64,000 nucleotides of DNA. Source: Zopfochytrium polystomum. Its lineage: Eukaryota > Chytridiomycota > Chytridiomycetes > Chytridiales > Chytridiaceae. Location of the stretch: NCBI GenBank assembly GCA_025765615.1, contig JAIVFJ010000011.1:186001-250000 (forward strand), read 5' to 3'. The notes under the pieces were generated by a model. The model did not search any database. It saw only the letters and a program-made list of their open reading frames with translations, and was not told the origin of the DNA. A program made the position numbers and the translations under genes. This document shows, piece by piece, positions 43,934-55,159 of the stretch. Within the stretch, counting starts at the first letter, position 1. Every line of letters starts with the position of its first letter.

Positions 43934-46512
43934 ATGGACTCCTCGCCGCCTTCTCGTTCTTCCCCTTCTGTGGTAGCGGGCGATAAGGTCCCGTCGTGCT
44001 TGGCTGCCGCCAACTCGTCCTCCACCGACGATTTAGTCGAATTGTCCCTCACCAGCTTGGCGCCGTCGACTCACATTGTTCCAGCAGGATCCAGCAGTAG
44101 TCCGAATCCGCCCCTGCCGCCACCACCAGCGCCGTCTTTTCCCGCCTCTTCGTCGTCCTGGTCCTCCTCACGCTCCTTGTCTTCGTCCTCGGTCTCGACA
44201 GTCGCGGCCACACCTGTCAATCGGGGAAGCCTTGTTCAACAGAATGGTACATTCCAGAATCAAGGGTCGAATCCAGTTGACCAGAAGCCGTCATCTGGCC
44301 GTAGCGCGAATCCAGTTGCCCTTTCGGCCGGCGCTGCCAGTGAAGTGACTCCTCTTCTGAAGCGCCCGGATGGCCGCCGTCTCAGCGCTATCAACCACAG
44401 CGCGGTCTCCTCATCAAACCCAAGCGCCCTGGAGAGTGGATCTGGGCAGCACCTCTCTGGAAGAGTCATCCAACACCGCGAAGTGACAATTCCTGCAGCT
44501 CACCTGGCGCGGCAGGATCGTCCGCCTGCAGTACCGGTTTTCCACTTGAGTCAAGGTGAGAAGAGTTTGCGTTTAATGGATTTCATCTTCAAAAACTCAC
44601 CCACCTGAAAGGAATGCAATCCAAGTTGGTTAACGCTCTTAAGCTTGCTTTTTGCCTGCTACCCCTTTTTCTCCTGTGGAATGTCCATCCTGCGGATGGT
44701 CTTTCTCGGAGCTCGATGCATATATTGGCGGTCTTCCTAAGGTCGCTTTCTTTTTCTGTTTTTCTTTCTGCACCTCCTCACTTCATTAACGGGGTATGTT
44801 CGTTCCGGCAGCGTTATTTTATCTCTTCTACTTTCAGACCTCAAAATATCCGTCATAGTTATGGTCGCCTTGCTTGTTCTCGCGTTCACGCAAAGTTTCC
44901 AGTGCACAACTGTTGATGGAATCAAGGTGGATTGTCGGCGCTGCCAAAGAGAAATTCGACCCGTCCCGCACCTCTCGTTTGATGGTTACAATTACACCGT
45001 CACGACGGAAATGCCTGTCAGCGTTTACGATGTGTATCAATGTGACGGAATGAAGGTTAGTGTGAAAATCCAGGACACACTGCCGTTACTAAAACTGCTG
45101 AAGCAATCATTTTCAATCGCCCTATCAGGGTTTGCGCTTCCTCTTTCTTGGCTCGTCTTGTGCTCCTTCCAAATTGGGAAAGCCGTCGAGAGAACTGGGC
45201 TTGGGCGGAGACTGTCTCTCATCTTAGTTCGACACCTTGGAGGATCGATTCTGGGACTCGGCTACTCTCTCTTTGCCTCGGGTGAGTTCGAACTTTTTCA
45301 GAGAATTTCATCTAAGTATCTTCTGCCATTTACAATATGCAGAGCTGATACTGGGCCCATTTTTACCAAGCAACACCGGTAGGCATTTGTGACGTTTTCG
45401 TTTTGACGTAATTTTTTCAAGGACTTCAATGTAATGCTAACCAACGATACTCACCTTAAAGCGCGTGGTGCTGGCATCATTATGCCGGTTGTTGTTTCCC
45501 TAGCGAGAGTTTTGGGCTCCACACCTACGGCATCTCCCACTATCGGGAGATTTCTAATATTGTGTGGAAGTCACGCGAACCTCCTTATCTCTTCCATTTA
45601 TATGACGGCCACAGTCGCGAATCCTCTCGTGTCTGAACACGCTGCAGATATTCTCGGCATCAAGTTCGATTTCCCGACTTGGGTGCTTGGATCTGTCGTA
45701 CCTGGAGTCTTTCTTATTCTCGTGTTGCCTCCAATACTTGCATACATTTGTGGAGCCGCCGAGTATGATGGTACTGCTGTTCGACACTCAGCAAAGACCG
45801 AATTGGAGTCGTTGGGCAAGTTGACGTGGCGCGAATGTCAGCTGATCATGGTGGTCTGGGTCTGCTTGATTTTGTGGATCATGAACATTCTGCCCGAAGC
45901 CTTTGTTGCTATGACAGGGCTTGCCATGTTACTTTGTATGGGCACCATTCAGTGGGAGGATGTTGCGTCCAACTCCCAAGGTTTGAGCGTTCATTTGCTT
46001 CGTTTCATTCGCCCTTTCTAAATCCACATCATCTTTTCGAAACAAACTTTGAAGCTTGGGATGCCTTTTTCTGGCTTTCTGGCATGGTCCTTATTGCAGA
46101 ACAACTCACTGCCCTCGGGTTGACGCGTTGGTTTGGTCGCTGGTGCGGAGACCACTTTCGTGACGGCCACAATCCCGTTCGTGCGTCTATCGGCCTCTCG
46201 TCGTTCTACTTCTTCTCGATGTACTTTTTCAGCTCGCTTACTGGCCACATCGTCGCATTCGTCGGCCCGTTGATGGAGGCTGGAAAGTCACTCGAAGTGC
46301 CGCCTTTTCTCCTTACCGCCCTTCTGGCCTACTTTTCATCTCTTTCCGGATGCCTCACCAACTACAGTTCGGGCCCGCCTGTAGTGTATTTCAGCCAGGG
46401 CTATTTCAAGCAATCACAATGGTTCTTGATTGGGCTAGGATTGGCGTGTCTCTACTGGCTGGTGTACTTGACCTTGGGTCTTGCATGGTGGAAATGGTTG
46501 GGGTGGTTCTAG
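43934..46512 (+). CDS. DASS/SLC13-type di- or tricarboxylate (anion) transporter
   Basis: Seven exons (43934-44555, 44612-44741, 44812-45055, 45104-45281, 45343-45378, 45462-45980, 46055-46512) join in frame to 728 residues. The first about 220 residues are a Ser/Pro-rich cytosolic tail. The membrane part shows the CitT/DiT subgroup pattern: LPLFLLWNVHPADGLSR, ALSGFALPLSWLVLCSF, ERTGLGRRLSLILVRHLGGS, the SNTARGAGI signature (about residue 402), and a second half with GSHANLLISSIYMTATVANP and FFWLSGMVLIAEQL. A short exon of 36 nt carries LGPFLPSNT. SNT motifs form the substrate/sodium site in this family. Plant plastid 2-oxoglutarate/malate translocators and bacterial CitT are the closest relatives I recall. 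Substrate and membrane are not predictable. There is no SPX domain, unlike yeast Pho87/90/91. Confidence 0.88.
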
Positions 46513-47170
46513 CCTCTGGCCACTGGAATCGATATCCTCCGGCTTCTCCTTCTCTCTTCTAACCACCATCCCTCTTCTGTCGTCCTTCTCCCTTTGTTGC
46601 GGGTTTGCATCGATGCACGGTTGGGCGATCCGATGAAGGTTTTGACTTATTTCATTACTCCTTTCTTTCCTCTTTCAAATTTGGTTGACCCTTTCGAACA
46701 TCCCAGGACTTTCAGTCTCTCTAATCTCGTGTTTTGACAGCTTCGGCCTCTTTTTCATCACAATGGGTTTGCTCTTTCTGCATGCACTCCTCGACGTGTC
46801 CAACCCCCCCTCCCCTCCTCCATCTCTGGACCCGTTTTTCGTCATCCTTCCCCGCAGACGAATGTTTCTAAATATACGCGACTGTTGGGGGCATTGAGCT
46901 GGGCGTTTATTTCAGTCGTTGGCACGATGCATCGTCTTCTCCGCCACGACATATCGTAAGTCATTGCTGATTCTCCGACGCTTGTGTTGCAAAGACACCA
47001 AATAGCTATCGTTGCTCCCAGAGACAACAAAAGAATCAAGAGGAAACGCAGAACGAGTTCAAAATGCGATAGGACCGATTCGCGGACGTTTCCCAGCGCA
47101 AAGCTGCTGCTTCTTGTGATTTTATTATCTTTTTTTTTTTTTTTTTTTGGAGATGCAGGGACTTTCTTCG
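46513..47170. other. Intergenic between convergent genes
   Basis: 3' flanks of the DASS gene (+) and DAP3 gene (-). A T-run lies at 47131-47149. No coding sequence is supported. Confidence 0.5.
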
Positions 47171-49219
47171 TCACACCAAATAGCGGCTGCGAACTTGCCG
47201 CAAGTCCCCACCCGTGACGGCACAGATTTTCAAAACAACGCCATCGGTCAAGTCTGGTGTGTTAATATGGCGATTCAGCCGTTAGATGCTCGGTCCAGGA
47301 ACCTCGCCCTCGCAGTCTCACATTATGCACCAAGACACACAAACCGTCCCTATTTCACACAGTGACGACTCACCATCATGAAACGTCCCGACCGCCTTGC
47401 AGTGACGCAGGTAGTAACCCATTTCCTTTCTCGAAAACCTCGGCATCTCGAACCGCGCCAAGCCCGCGGGGTGCAGGTCGGTGCGCGCAAAGAGCGGGTG
47501 GAACATACCCGGGGCCATGTTTTCGGGGAGGACCACCCCGGCCCCGACGAGGTCGGCGTTTTCCGCGGCAATGGGCGGGATGCGCCGCGGGCGCGAAGGC
47601 AGCGTGCCTACGGACGGTATGCTGCCGGTGGCGGGCTTGTGCGCGGGAAGGCTTAGCTCGTTCGCCTCCTCGATGAGGTCCCTGAAGAGAGGGCTCCGGA
47701 TGGCCGGGTCGGAATGATTCGTTGCGCACACAACAGCCCCGTTTTCCTAATATTTTCGGAGTGAGCGCAACGTTCAGCCAGTCAAAAGGCGAGAGTTTGG
47801 ATTGAGCACGTTACAATCTCGTTCTTCGTCAAGACGTTGATAAACGACTTCATTAGCGCAAATCTGTCTGCGGTGAGGACGGAGCTGTCCACGTCATAAT
47901 AGGCCGTCTTCGCGTACAATGCATTCACTGAGTCAATAGAAAACAAAACGGGGGGTCTGTAAAATAAAAAGAAAAGAGTCAGCGTGAGCCATTTTTCTGC
48001 AAACAAGAACCTTTCCCGAGCAACCAGAAGGCTTGACAAAAACTCATCTATTACAGCATGAGAAGTTGTTGGCCTGCTCTGACCCTGCTTCAGAAGGTTT
48101 GCCAAGTTGCCGCCGTCCTTCGTAGGAATCTGCAAAATTTGCTTGAACCACATCAACAATCTCGACGAACACCTCTTCAAACCTTCGAAAGAGCGTCAGA
48201 GTTCGCTCTCAAAATTTCTCCTGCCACACGAGACGCGATGGTGTTTTGAGTGAAAAGACCAGACTCTTTTACGAAAGCGTACGGCTCCTTTCCAGAAACC
48301 CAATATGCAACTGTGAGAGAAGACACGTCAAGCCAAGGCATTTCAATGAACATATGGGGCGACGAAGCTTACCATCGGGAATGCTGACCACGATCCAACC
48401 CAGTTTCTGGTAATGGCTTGCAACAATTGAAAGTGCAGCCGTCTTTCCCGAACCAGGTCGTCCATCTGAAATCGGCGCGGCTCAGAAATTGGAATACTCA
48501 AAAAACCACTTACCAATGCAAATCTTTGTTTTTGATGTGCCTCTTTTGATTTCGCCATTGATGGCGCTCATGACATCAAGTGTGGACTGGCGGAGCATGA
48601 TACTGTTCAAAGAGCCTCTGCCTTTAGGTAAGGCCACTGTAAAGTCGGGCGAAGGCGAAAAGAACTTTCCGCAGGACGCGGCGACCGCGTTTGCCGGGGT
48701 CCAAGCCGGTGACGCTGCTCCATCTGTGAAGCATACATAGTGAGAATGATGACCCTCAATCCGCGCAACGAGATTTGATCCAAAGAACGTGAAGAGAGAT
48801 GGACAGAGACCTACAACAACTGCCATCGAGCGACGCGATCGCGACCATTGCCCGCCTAAAAGGGCAGACGGCGCGATAGGGGTCGATCTGAGTAGCGAAT
48901 TAGGCGATTGGGACCACGGCCGAAGCGTCGCGGGTGATGGCGATGCGAGGGAGTGGAGTGATCGGAGGCCCACAGGATTGGACGGCTGACTGGCCCGCGG
49001 GGTTGGATGTGTTGGAGAAATGCAGCTGCTGATGCAGAATGGGCGAAAGCTTGAGCGTGCGGGCATGAAGTGCGAACGTCTATCTGTGTACGGACGATGC
49101 TGGATTCCGATCGGAAGTGTGCGCGCGCGTAGGTCTTCTTCGAACTGTAATGTAGCGGTCCGGGCGATCTGGTAGTGCTGCAGGTGCAGGGCTGACGACC
49201 TGTGGATTGACGTGGTCAT
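47171..49219 (-). CDS. DAP3: Mitochondrial small ribosomal subunit protein mS29 / DAP3 GTPase
   Basis: The last six exons are firm and in frame (48465-48373, 48310-48183, 48129-48011, 47956-47815, 47746-47374, 47253-47171). The exon ending at 48514 joins them at phase 1. The P-loop reads DGRPGSGKTAALSIVASHYQ. Family text continues with YWVSGKEPYAFVKESGLFTQ, PPVLFSIDSVNALYAKTAYY, VVCATNHSD and a C-terminal LTDGVVLKICAVTGGDLRQV. mS29 is the GTP-binding protein of the mitochondrial small ribosomal subunit. The N-terminus is Arg/Ser-rich without acidic residues after ATG 49066 (MPARSSFRPF), a good import signal; the upstream in-frame ATG 49219 is possible too. An intron of about 95 nt ending at TTCACAG near 48730 separates the leader from the core. 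Confidence 0.9.
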
Positions 49220-50169
49220 TCAAGTTTCCAAACTGACAAGTCCGGCTAGCTCATTTCTTCTTCCTTCTCAATTGGAAAAGGAGGTGTTATTATTATATTC
49301 AAGCATCGTGGCCAGCAAGCCCAATTTATGGTAGTTAGACAGACGTCCGGGAAGCGCCAGGACAACGGCACTGCCGGGTAAAAGACTTAATGCGGGGGAA
49401 GCCTCAACCACTTGAAAGGAATTAGAGGATGCCGGGAATTCCTATTCTCTCAACGTCCTTTTGGCGGGTGACGCGGGCCAGTCTCTTCGCGAAAAGAGGT
49501 TGATGTCTGGTTTGGTGCGGGGGGCAGCGAGTGAGGAGCTGGTCAGCGGGTCGGTAGACACACACGGTTTCAATTCTGGAGACACCGGCGCGCCCCCCAC
49601 TTTAGCTTTCAGTAATACTTGTTTGTGATGTGAGGTGAGGTGCTGAGTTTTCGATTTCCTCATTCGGCAATTTGCAGACTTGGGATTTTTGTCTTTCTCT
49701 TAAGAGCCGTTTTTTCAATTTTGTTAGTGCTTCGCTACTCTGCTGCCAAACAGAGACACAATGTCGTCGTCCAAGCTAATACACAAAGAGCAGACAGAGT
49801 GAGCGACAGAGAGAGTGATCGAGAGACACTCCACCGCCTTCTTGTTCAATAATAGCAAAACTGGGCAAAAAAGTAAATGGAGCAAAAAAAACGAGCGAAG
49901 AGTGGGGGGTCAGTCCGCCGGTCTCGAGGGCCTCCACCACATTTCTTCCGTCTGTCTCATGCTCTGTTTGGCGCCCATGCCGTGGACGGGATCCTTGGAC
50001 TCTTGCACAAAACGGAAACGAGAAAGAGGAGAGAGGAAGACCAGCCATTATTAAAGAAACGGAGCGTTTTTCTGTCTCTGTCGCTGGTCCGCCGTCGCCC
50101 TCGCGCCTCCCGCTCCCGCTTCTCTCCCGCCCACTGCACACACCTCCATACGCCGCGCGCATCATCCGC

Positions 50170-50200
<31 letters not shown>

Positions 50201-50420
50201 CGGACCGTCGCTTGCAGCCCAACCCGCTGCCTCCCCGAATCATCCTGGCTGACCCTTCCTTCACACCCCCCAACTCCATCTGCCCCTCAAGCATTCCCCC
50301 TTTTCTCCGCCGGGTCTCCATCCCCGGTGGGGCTGGAGAATACCCACTATGAACCCTTCCCACGAACTAACTGGTGCGACCCGACTTCGGCATGGCCGAC
50401 GACGAACTGGTCTCCGATGC
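49220..50420. other. Region between divergent genes, promoter of the secreted repeat protein
   Basis: No gene is supported. A (GAC)n triplet run lies at 50172-50201. 49792-49830 is GAGA/ACAGAG-rich. In-frame ATG 50349 upstream of the chosen start leaves 24 extra residues. Confidence 0.5.
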
Positions 50421-53400
50421 ATGTCCCTGCTGTCGGTCCTGTCCTGTCTGGCGGCCATATTCCTCTTTGTTCCTTGTGGGCTCTCCGTCTCTTCAGCCGT
50501 TGGTGCGGCTCAGTTGGACAAACCGTCATTCAACGAGCTCTTTTTGTCCCTGCGGAGTCTCAGTCCGCATTCCACGTCCTTCCCTCCAGCGCCGCTTGGT
50601 GCAAAGTTACAAACGACAGCTTCTATCGACAAACGCCCCTCCATCACGCTCCAGAACCTCAATCGCCGAAGCGCACTCAAAGATTCGATCACCTCCACCA
50701 CCAGTCGCTCGCACCAAGTTGCTCGCCTGCGGCGCAGAGACACTGCAAAGCAGCTCCTCGGCCCGACTTCAGCCTTACTCTTTCGAAGGAGCGCCCTCCA
50801 ACGTAGATCGCTGTGGCGTCGAGACAGCCAGGTGACGCTCGCCGTCCTGCCGGAAGAGTCCAGCGATTCGTTGCGAAAGGGAGCCCTCGACTCGGAGGCA
50901 CCAAAGAATGGTTCGGTCGCCGCCCCCGTCGATGCCACAACAGACGTTGGAGAGCATCCACCAAGCGGGATCAGGCGACTGCATCGTCGTGGATTCCTCA
51001 AGACGCTGAAGAAAGTGGTGAGTGGCTTGTGAGGTACTCTTGGTGTCGCCCGATGCGCAGCCACACAGCTGCTGACTGATTTGTGTCTCTCGGTCGAGAG
51101 ACACAACTCATTTCTTGGCTCTCACATTTGTAACACCATTCCTGGTTGTAAAAAGGCCGTCAAAGTCGCGAAAAAGGCAGTCGTCATGGGTGCTACCGCC
51201 CTAGGAGGACCGGCAGGTGCGTATTTCATCTTGAGCATGCGGAAGAGCTAATGTTCTTTGAAACAATTTATCCAGCGGGAAAAGCCGCCGCTGTCGGATT
51301 CGAGATCGCGAAGGCCGGTATCAGCGGCGCAATCAAAGGCAAGAGTTTTAAAGGTAGCATTGCTGGCTGCGCACGCTTGTCTGGTTGATTCAGTGATCGA
51401 TGTCTTCGTAGACACATTGAAGAGTATGGGAAAGGCGGCATTGAAAGAAACGCTGCATCAATTTGTACCTGGCGGTGCCGGAGGTAAGCCATATTCATGT
51501 GCTTTGTTAGGTTGAGCTTTAAGCAATTTGTTTCTCCATAGATGCGATCTATAAAGGGATGTCTGCGGGCTACAAAGCTGCAAGGAGCGGCAAGGGCTTT
51601 GGAGGTAATCTGTTTGAATTCATCCCATGGAACTGATTTCAACCCACCAGGAGTGCTAAAGGCCTCAATGGGAGGCATGGGCAAAGCCGGCTTTGGCCTC
51701 GTCGCGGGTAAAATGGGTATAAGCGGTAAGTGCCTCTCTTTCCTTTCATCAAGCCCTCGTCGCGGAAGAACTCACTTTGAACACAGCCGGTACTGCGGAC
51801 AAACTTTGGAACACCGGAAAAGCCGCTGTGCGGGGATACCAGAATGGTGGCTTCAAGGGGATGCTCAAGGCCGGAGCTATGAGCGGTATTTCCAATTTCG
51901 GTGGTCAAGCTCTTCAGAAGATTGGTTTCTCTCGTGAGTGGCGTCGTCCATTCTCAGCCGCTCGAATTGCTGAATCCACTTTACAGAGCAAACCGCGGGT
52001 AAACTGATGAGCATGGGCTCTGCAGCCGTTAGAGGATACAAGAGCGGTGGATTGCGAGGTGCTTTAATGGCGGGTGCACAGGGTGGTCTTAGCAGCTTTG
52101 GTGGCTCAGCATTGCAAAAGTTGGGCATGTCAGGTTCGTGCATTGTCCCTCCAGTCTCTCCTCTTCGTTCGATTCGGGTTGACATCGATCAACAGGGAGC
52201 ATGGCAAGCAGGGTTATGAACATTGGAGGCCGCGCTTTGCAAGGATTTCAACAAGGAGGGCTTCGAGGTGCTCTGCAGTCAGGCATCGGAGCTGGAGTTT
52301 CCCAGTTTGGCGGCTCGGCGCTCCGCGGATTGGGTTTGTCAGGTAAATCAAAGGACAAAGTCCATTTGCATTTCCCCCATTAATAGTTGTCGTTCAAATT
52401 CGTGTACAGACAAGCATGCTAGTCGATTCATGGGAATTGGCTCAGCAGCCCTGCGTGGTTTCCAGTCGGGCGGATTGAAGGGCATGATAAGCTCGGGACT
52501 TGGCAGCGGTATGTCAGCTTATGGGGGTTCGGCGATGAGGCGTCTTGGAATATCTGGTAGGCCGATGGCTTTCACATCCTTTAGCCCCACTGAATGATCG
52601 AAAAGGTCAAAATTCTGAGAGGCTCATGAATTTGGGAACGTCTGCCTTTAAAGGATTCCAATCTGGCGGTTTGAGGGGAATGCTCGGTGCTGGGCTTAGC
52701 GGTGGAATGTCCCAGTTCGGCGGCTCTGCAATGCGCCGGTTTGGAATGTCAGGTAAGTTAAATATTTTATGGACGGTTATTCTCACCCGTTTTTGAATTT
52801 GAAAACGAAGGCAAAAATGCTGATAGATTTTCAAACTTTGGTTCGTCTGCTATCGACGGGTTCCAAAATGGCGGCCTACGCGGAATGGTTGGTGCAGGTC
52901 TCAGCAGTGGAATGTCCCAATTCGGAGGTGCCGCCATGCGAAGATTTGGAATGTCCAGTGAGTCCCCCACTCAGGAATTTTGGCCGATGCACTAAACTCG
53001 GTCAATTCGCGCACTCCCAGGGAAGAACGCTGATCGCTTTGCTGGAATGGGTGCTTCAGCAATGGAAGGGTTTCAGTCTGGCGGACTCCGCGGAATGGTT
53101 GGAGCTGGTCTGAGCAGCGGAATGTCTCAGTTTGGCGGTGCGGCCATGCGAAGAATGGGACTCCCATGTGAGCATTTTAAGTTTTCCGACAAAGCCCATC
53201 ATTTACTGACTCGCAACCCGCAGCGAGCTTGTCCAACAAGGTGATGGGAATGGGCATGGATGCTCTTCAAAACTATCAAAATCCAGGAGGAGCTGATCCC
53301 AACGCCGGAGGTGAGGACCCGAACGCAGGCGCGGGAGGCTACCCTGGAGGCTACCCTGGCTACCCTGGTGGAATGGAGGCGCAAAACGCTGGCGGTGTCG

Positions 53401-53708
53401 ACCCGAATGCTCCGTCGCCTTATTCCCAGGCACAAGGTTCGACGGGAGGATACGACCCGAACAGCGGGGGTTACCCTGGCGCCGCGGGGGGTGATCCCAG
53501 TGGCGGCTACCCTGCCGGAGGCGACCCCAGTGCCGCTGGCTATGGTGGAGACCCCAGTCAGTACGCTGGCCAAGAGCAGCCGCAAATGGATATGGGGCAA
53601 ATGGATATGGGACAAGGTGGTGGTGGTTACGATATGAGTGGAGGTTATATGGGGGGCGGAATGTACCGGAGGAGGCGGAGGAGCGTCGAGCTGCTGCAGG
53701 CAAGTTGA
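50421..53708 (+). CDS. Secreted modular protein with seven 49-residue glycine-rich repeats and a Gly/Tyr/Pro-rich tail
   Basis: Fourteen exons join in frame: exon 1 to 51017, then 51156-51216, 51276-51353, 51412-51483, 51542-51604, 51651-51725, seven repeat exons (51787-53167) and 53224-53708. From ATG 50421 it has 819 residues and a typical signal peptide (MSLLSVLSCLAAIFLFVPCG); ATG 50349 would add 24 residues. A Ser/Arg-rich propeptide-like region has several RR sites (LWRRD, RLHRRGFLK), possible kexin targets. A cationic amphipathic segment (GFLKTLKKVAVKVAKKAV) follows, then shorter Gly/Ala/Lys modules, one per exon, and the seven repeats. The last exon encodes GGYPGGYPGYPGG-like text and ends MYRRRRRSVELLQAS. 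The repeats resemble glycine zippers (GxxxG). I know no such family. Wall, adhesive or membrane-active roles are inference. All introns after the first are phase 1. Confidence 0.85.
51787..53167 (+). repeat. Seven tandem 147-nt phase-1 exons, one 49-aa repeat each
   Basis: Exons 51787-51933, 51987-52133, 52196-52342, 52410-52556, 52606-52752, 52811-52957 and 53021-53167 are each exactly 147 nt. Each ends after one base of a split codon. The repeat core is G-F-Q-S/N-G-G-L-R-G-M/A then a Gly-rich stretch, SQFGG(S/A)AMRR(x)GMS. The last two repeats are nearly identical in protein; the first two are the most diverged and have LQK in place of MRR. Introns are 49-67 nt and do not look alike. Confidence 0.93.
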
Positions 53709-54032
53709 ACTTTGTATGATTTTCGACCGCAAACCTTCAAGAGAGGGGTGTTTTTCTCGGTTCATATTGGAGGATCTATTTTTCTTTCTTTTAGTAAGTA
53801 AATACATATGGGTGATGCCGGCTGCTTACGCCGATATCACTGGTGACGTTAATATTTGGGCAGTGTAGCAGCGGTGACCAACCTTCGGAGCGGCCTTGAA
53901 CAGATGGATCAAATGCAAGCTAGTTATTTGCACTGAGTAAGGGAAAACAAAAGAGGCAGTGGCGAAGCTTGATCTTCACAAGCACTCCATTGCATCTCCA
54001 ACAGTCGACCGAGCGACACCTGCTTCCCTTAG

Positions 54033-54066
<34 letters not shown>

Positions 54067-54349
54067 TCCATTATTGCCAGTCCCCCAGCGATTAGTGGAA
54101 TCCTTAATTAAACGATGTCCATTCATTATTTTGGTGCTCCCGGCAAGCCAGGAAGTAGTAAGTAAATGGTGGTTTGCTAACCAAACATTGGAACAAACAA
54201 GAAAACAGAAAACAGAACCAAAGAAACGCTTCTGGTATTACATTGTTTGGATCTTTGTCCAAAGTTTGCAGTCGTGTGTACTGAGCAAAACGCTCCTGCA
54301 CCCATAAGAGCCATGAACTACCCAGATAAGTTGCAGTGACGACAATCTG
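53709..54349. other. Intergenic, poly-A tract
   Basis: Contains a 30-base A-run at about 54033-54062 and no supported gene. Short frames have no recognisable content. Confidence 0.5.
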
Positions 54350-54854
54350 TCACCACCAGCGTCCGCTTGGGCGCTGTGGCGATAGTTCGGGCGTAGGTCT
54401 TGGTTGGGAGGGGAAACTCTCCCCAACGCTCGCAACAGCGACAGACTTCCAGTACGATAGGTGAGCCTGAAGCTGCTGTTGGCGGGCTTCGCTTCGAATG
54501 CGGTCTTCTTCTGCGTCGAGGGCAGTCCACACATACTGAAGCGTAAGCACCGTCAACGAAGAGTAGAGCAAGAACGATAGCAACGGAGTGCGAAAGCGAT
54601 CCATGAATGTAGGCGGCTTGAGCGGATCGTTGAACGAATAATTGGAAGATCTCCTGGATGTACCGAACACTGCTTTGTCTCAGTCAGAGTCTCTGGATTG
54701 CGGTGAGTAAAATGGGCGCGCTCGCCAAACCATGCAAAGTCGTCGTCAGTCTGGGTGGGTGGCAGCGTGATGGCCGTGTTTGTCGTGCCGTTGCGCCCAA
54801 CGTCATCAGGAGCCTGACGGGGGCGTTGTGGCGGGGTCGTTGTGGTGGGACCAT
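54350..54854 (-). CDS. Small single-TM protein, probably mitochondrial
   Basis: Two exons (54854-54731 and 54669-54350) join at phase 1 to 147 residues. The N-terminus from MVPPQRPRHNAPVRLL is rich in Arg and Thr and lacks acidic residues for about 60 residues, as in mitochondrial import signals. The second exon has YSFNDPLKPPTFMDRF, a membrane segment (TPLLSFLLYSSLTVLTLQYV) and a short charged helix (DAEEDRIRSEARQQQLQ). The family is not recognised; the layout resembles small inner-membrane assembly factors. If the first exon is wrong, the protein could start at ATG 54604. Confidence 0.5.
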
Positions 54855-55159
54855 CTTGGGCTTCGATCGATTACTGCATTTGACCCCAACAAAGGAAAAA
54901 AGTACATGTCGTACAGTGTAATGCGTAAAAAGGAAAAATGAAAAATAAAAATAAAAAAGAAAACAGAAAAGGAAAACAAAAAAAGAAAGAGGATCAGTTG
55001 TCTGTGATGCGAGAGCAGTTGCGACAGCACAATTTGACACGACACGACACATAATGTGTGTGAAGACGGAGACGACCAACCTGAAATTAGAGAAACTTGG
55101 CTTGTTGCCCTCCTCCTACTTTTCTTGAGAATAGGTGAGTGAGCAACCAAGCCCAATCT
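54855..55159. other. Intergenic, A-rich
   Basis: [21 protein letters not shown] tract at 54926-54990. No gene is seen. Confidence 0.45.

Noticed and set aside
53700..53715. Possible GC-AG intron (GCAAGT) at the end of the repeat-protein gene
   Set aside because: The in-frame stop follows directly and no acceptor with coding continuation is seen.
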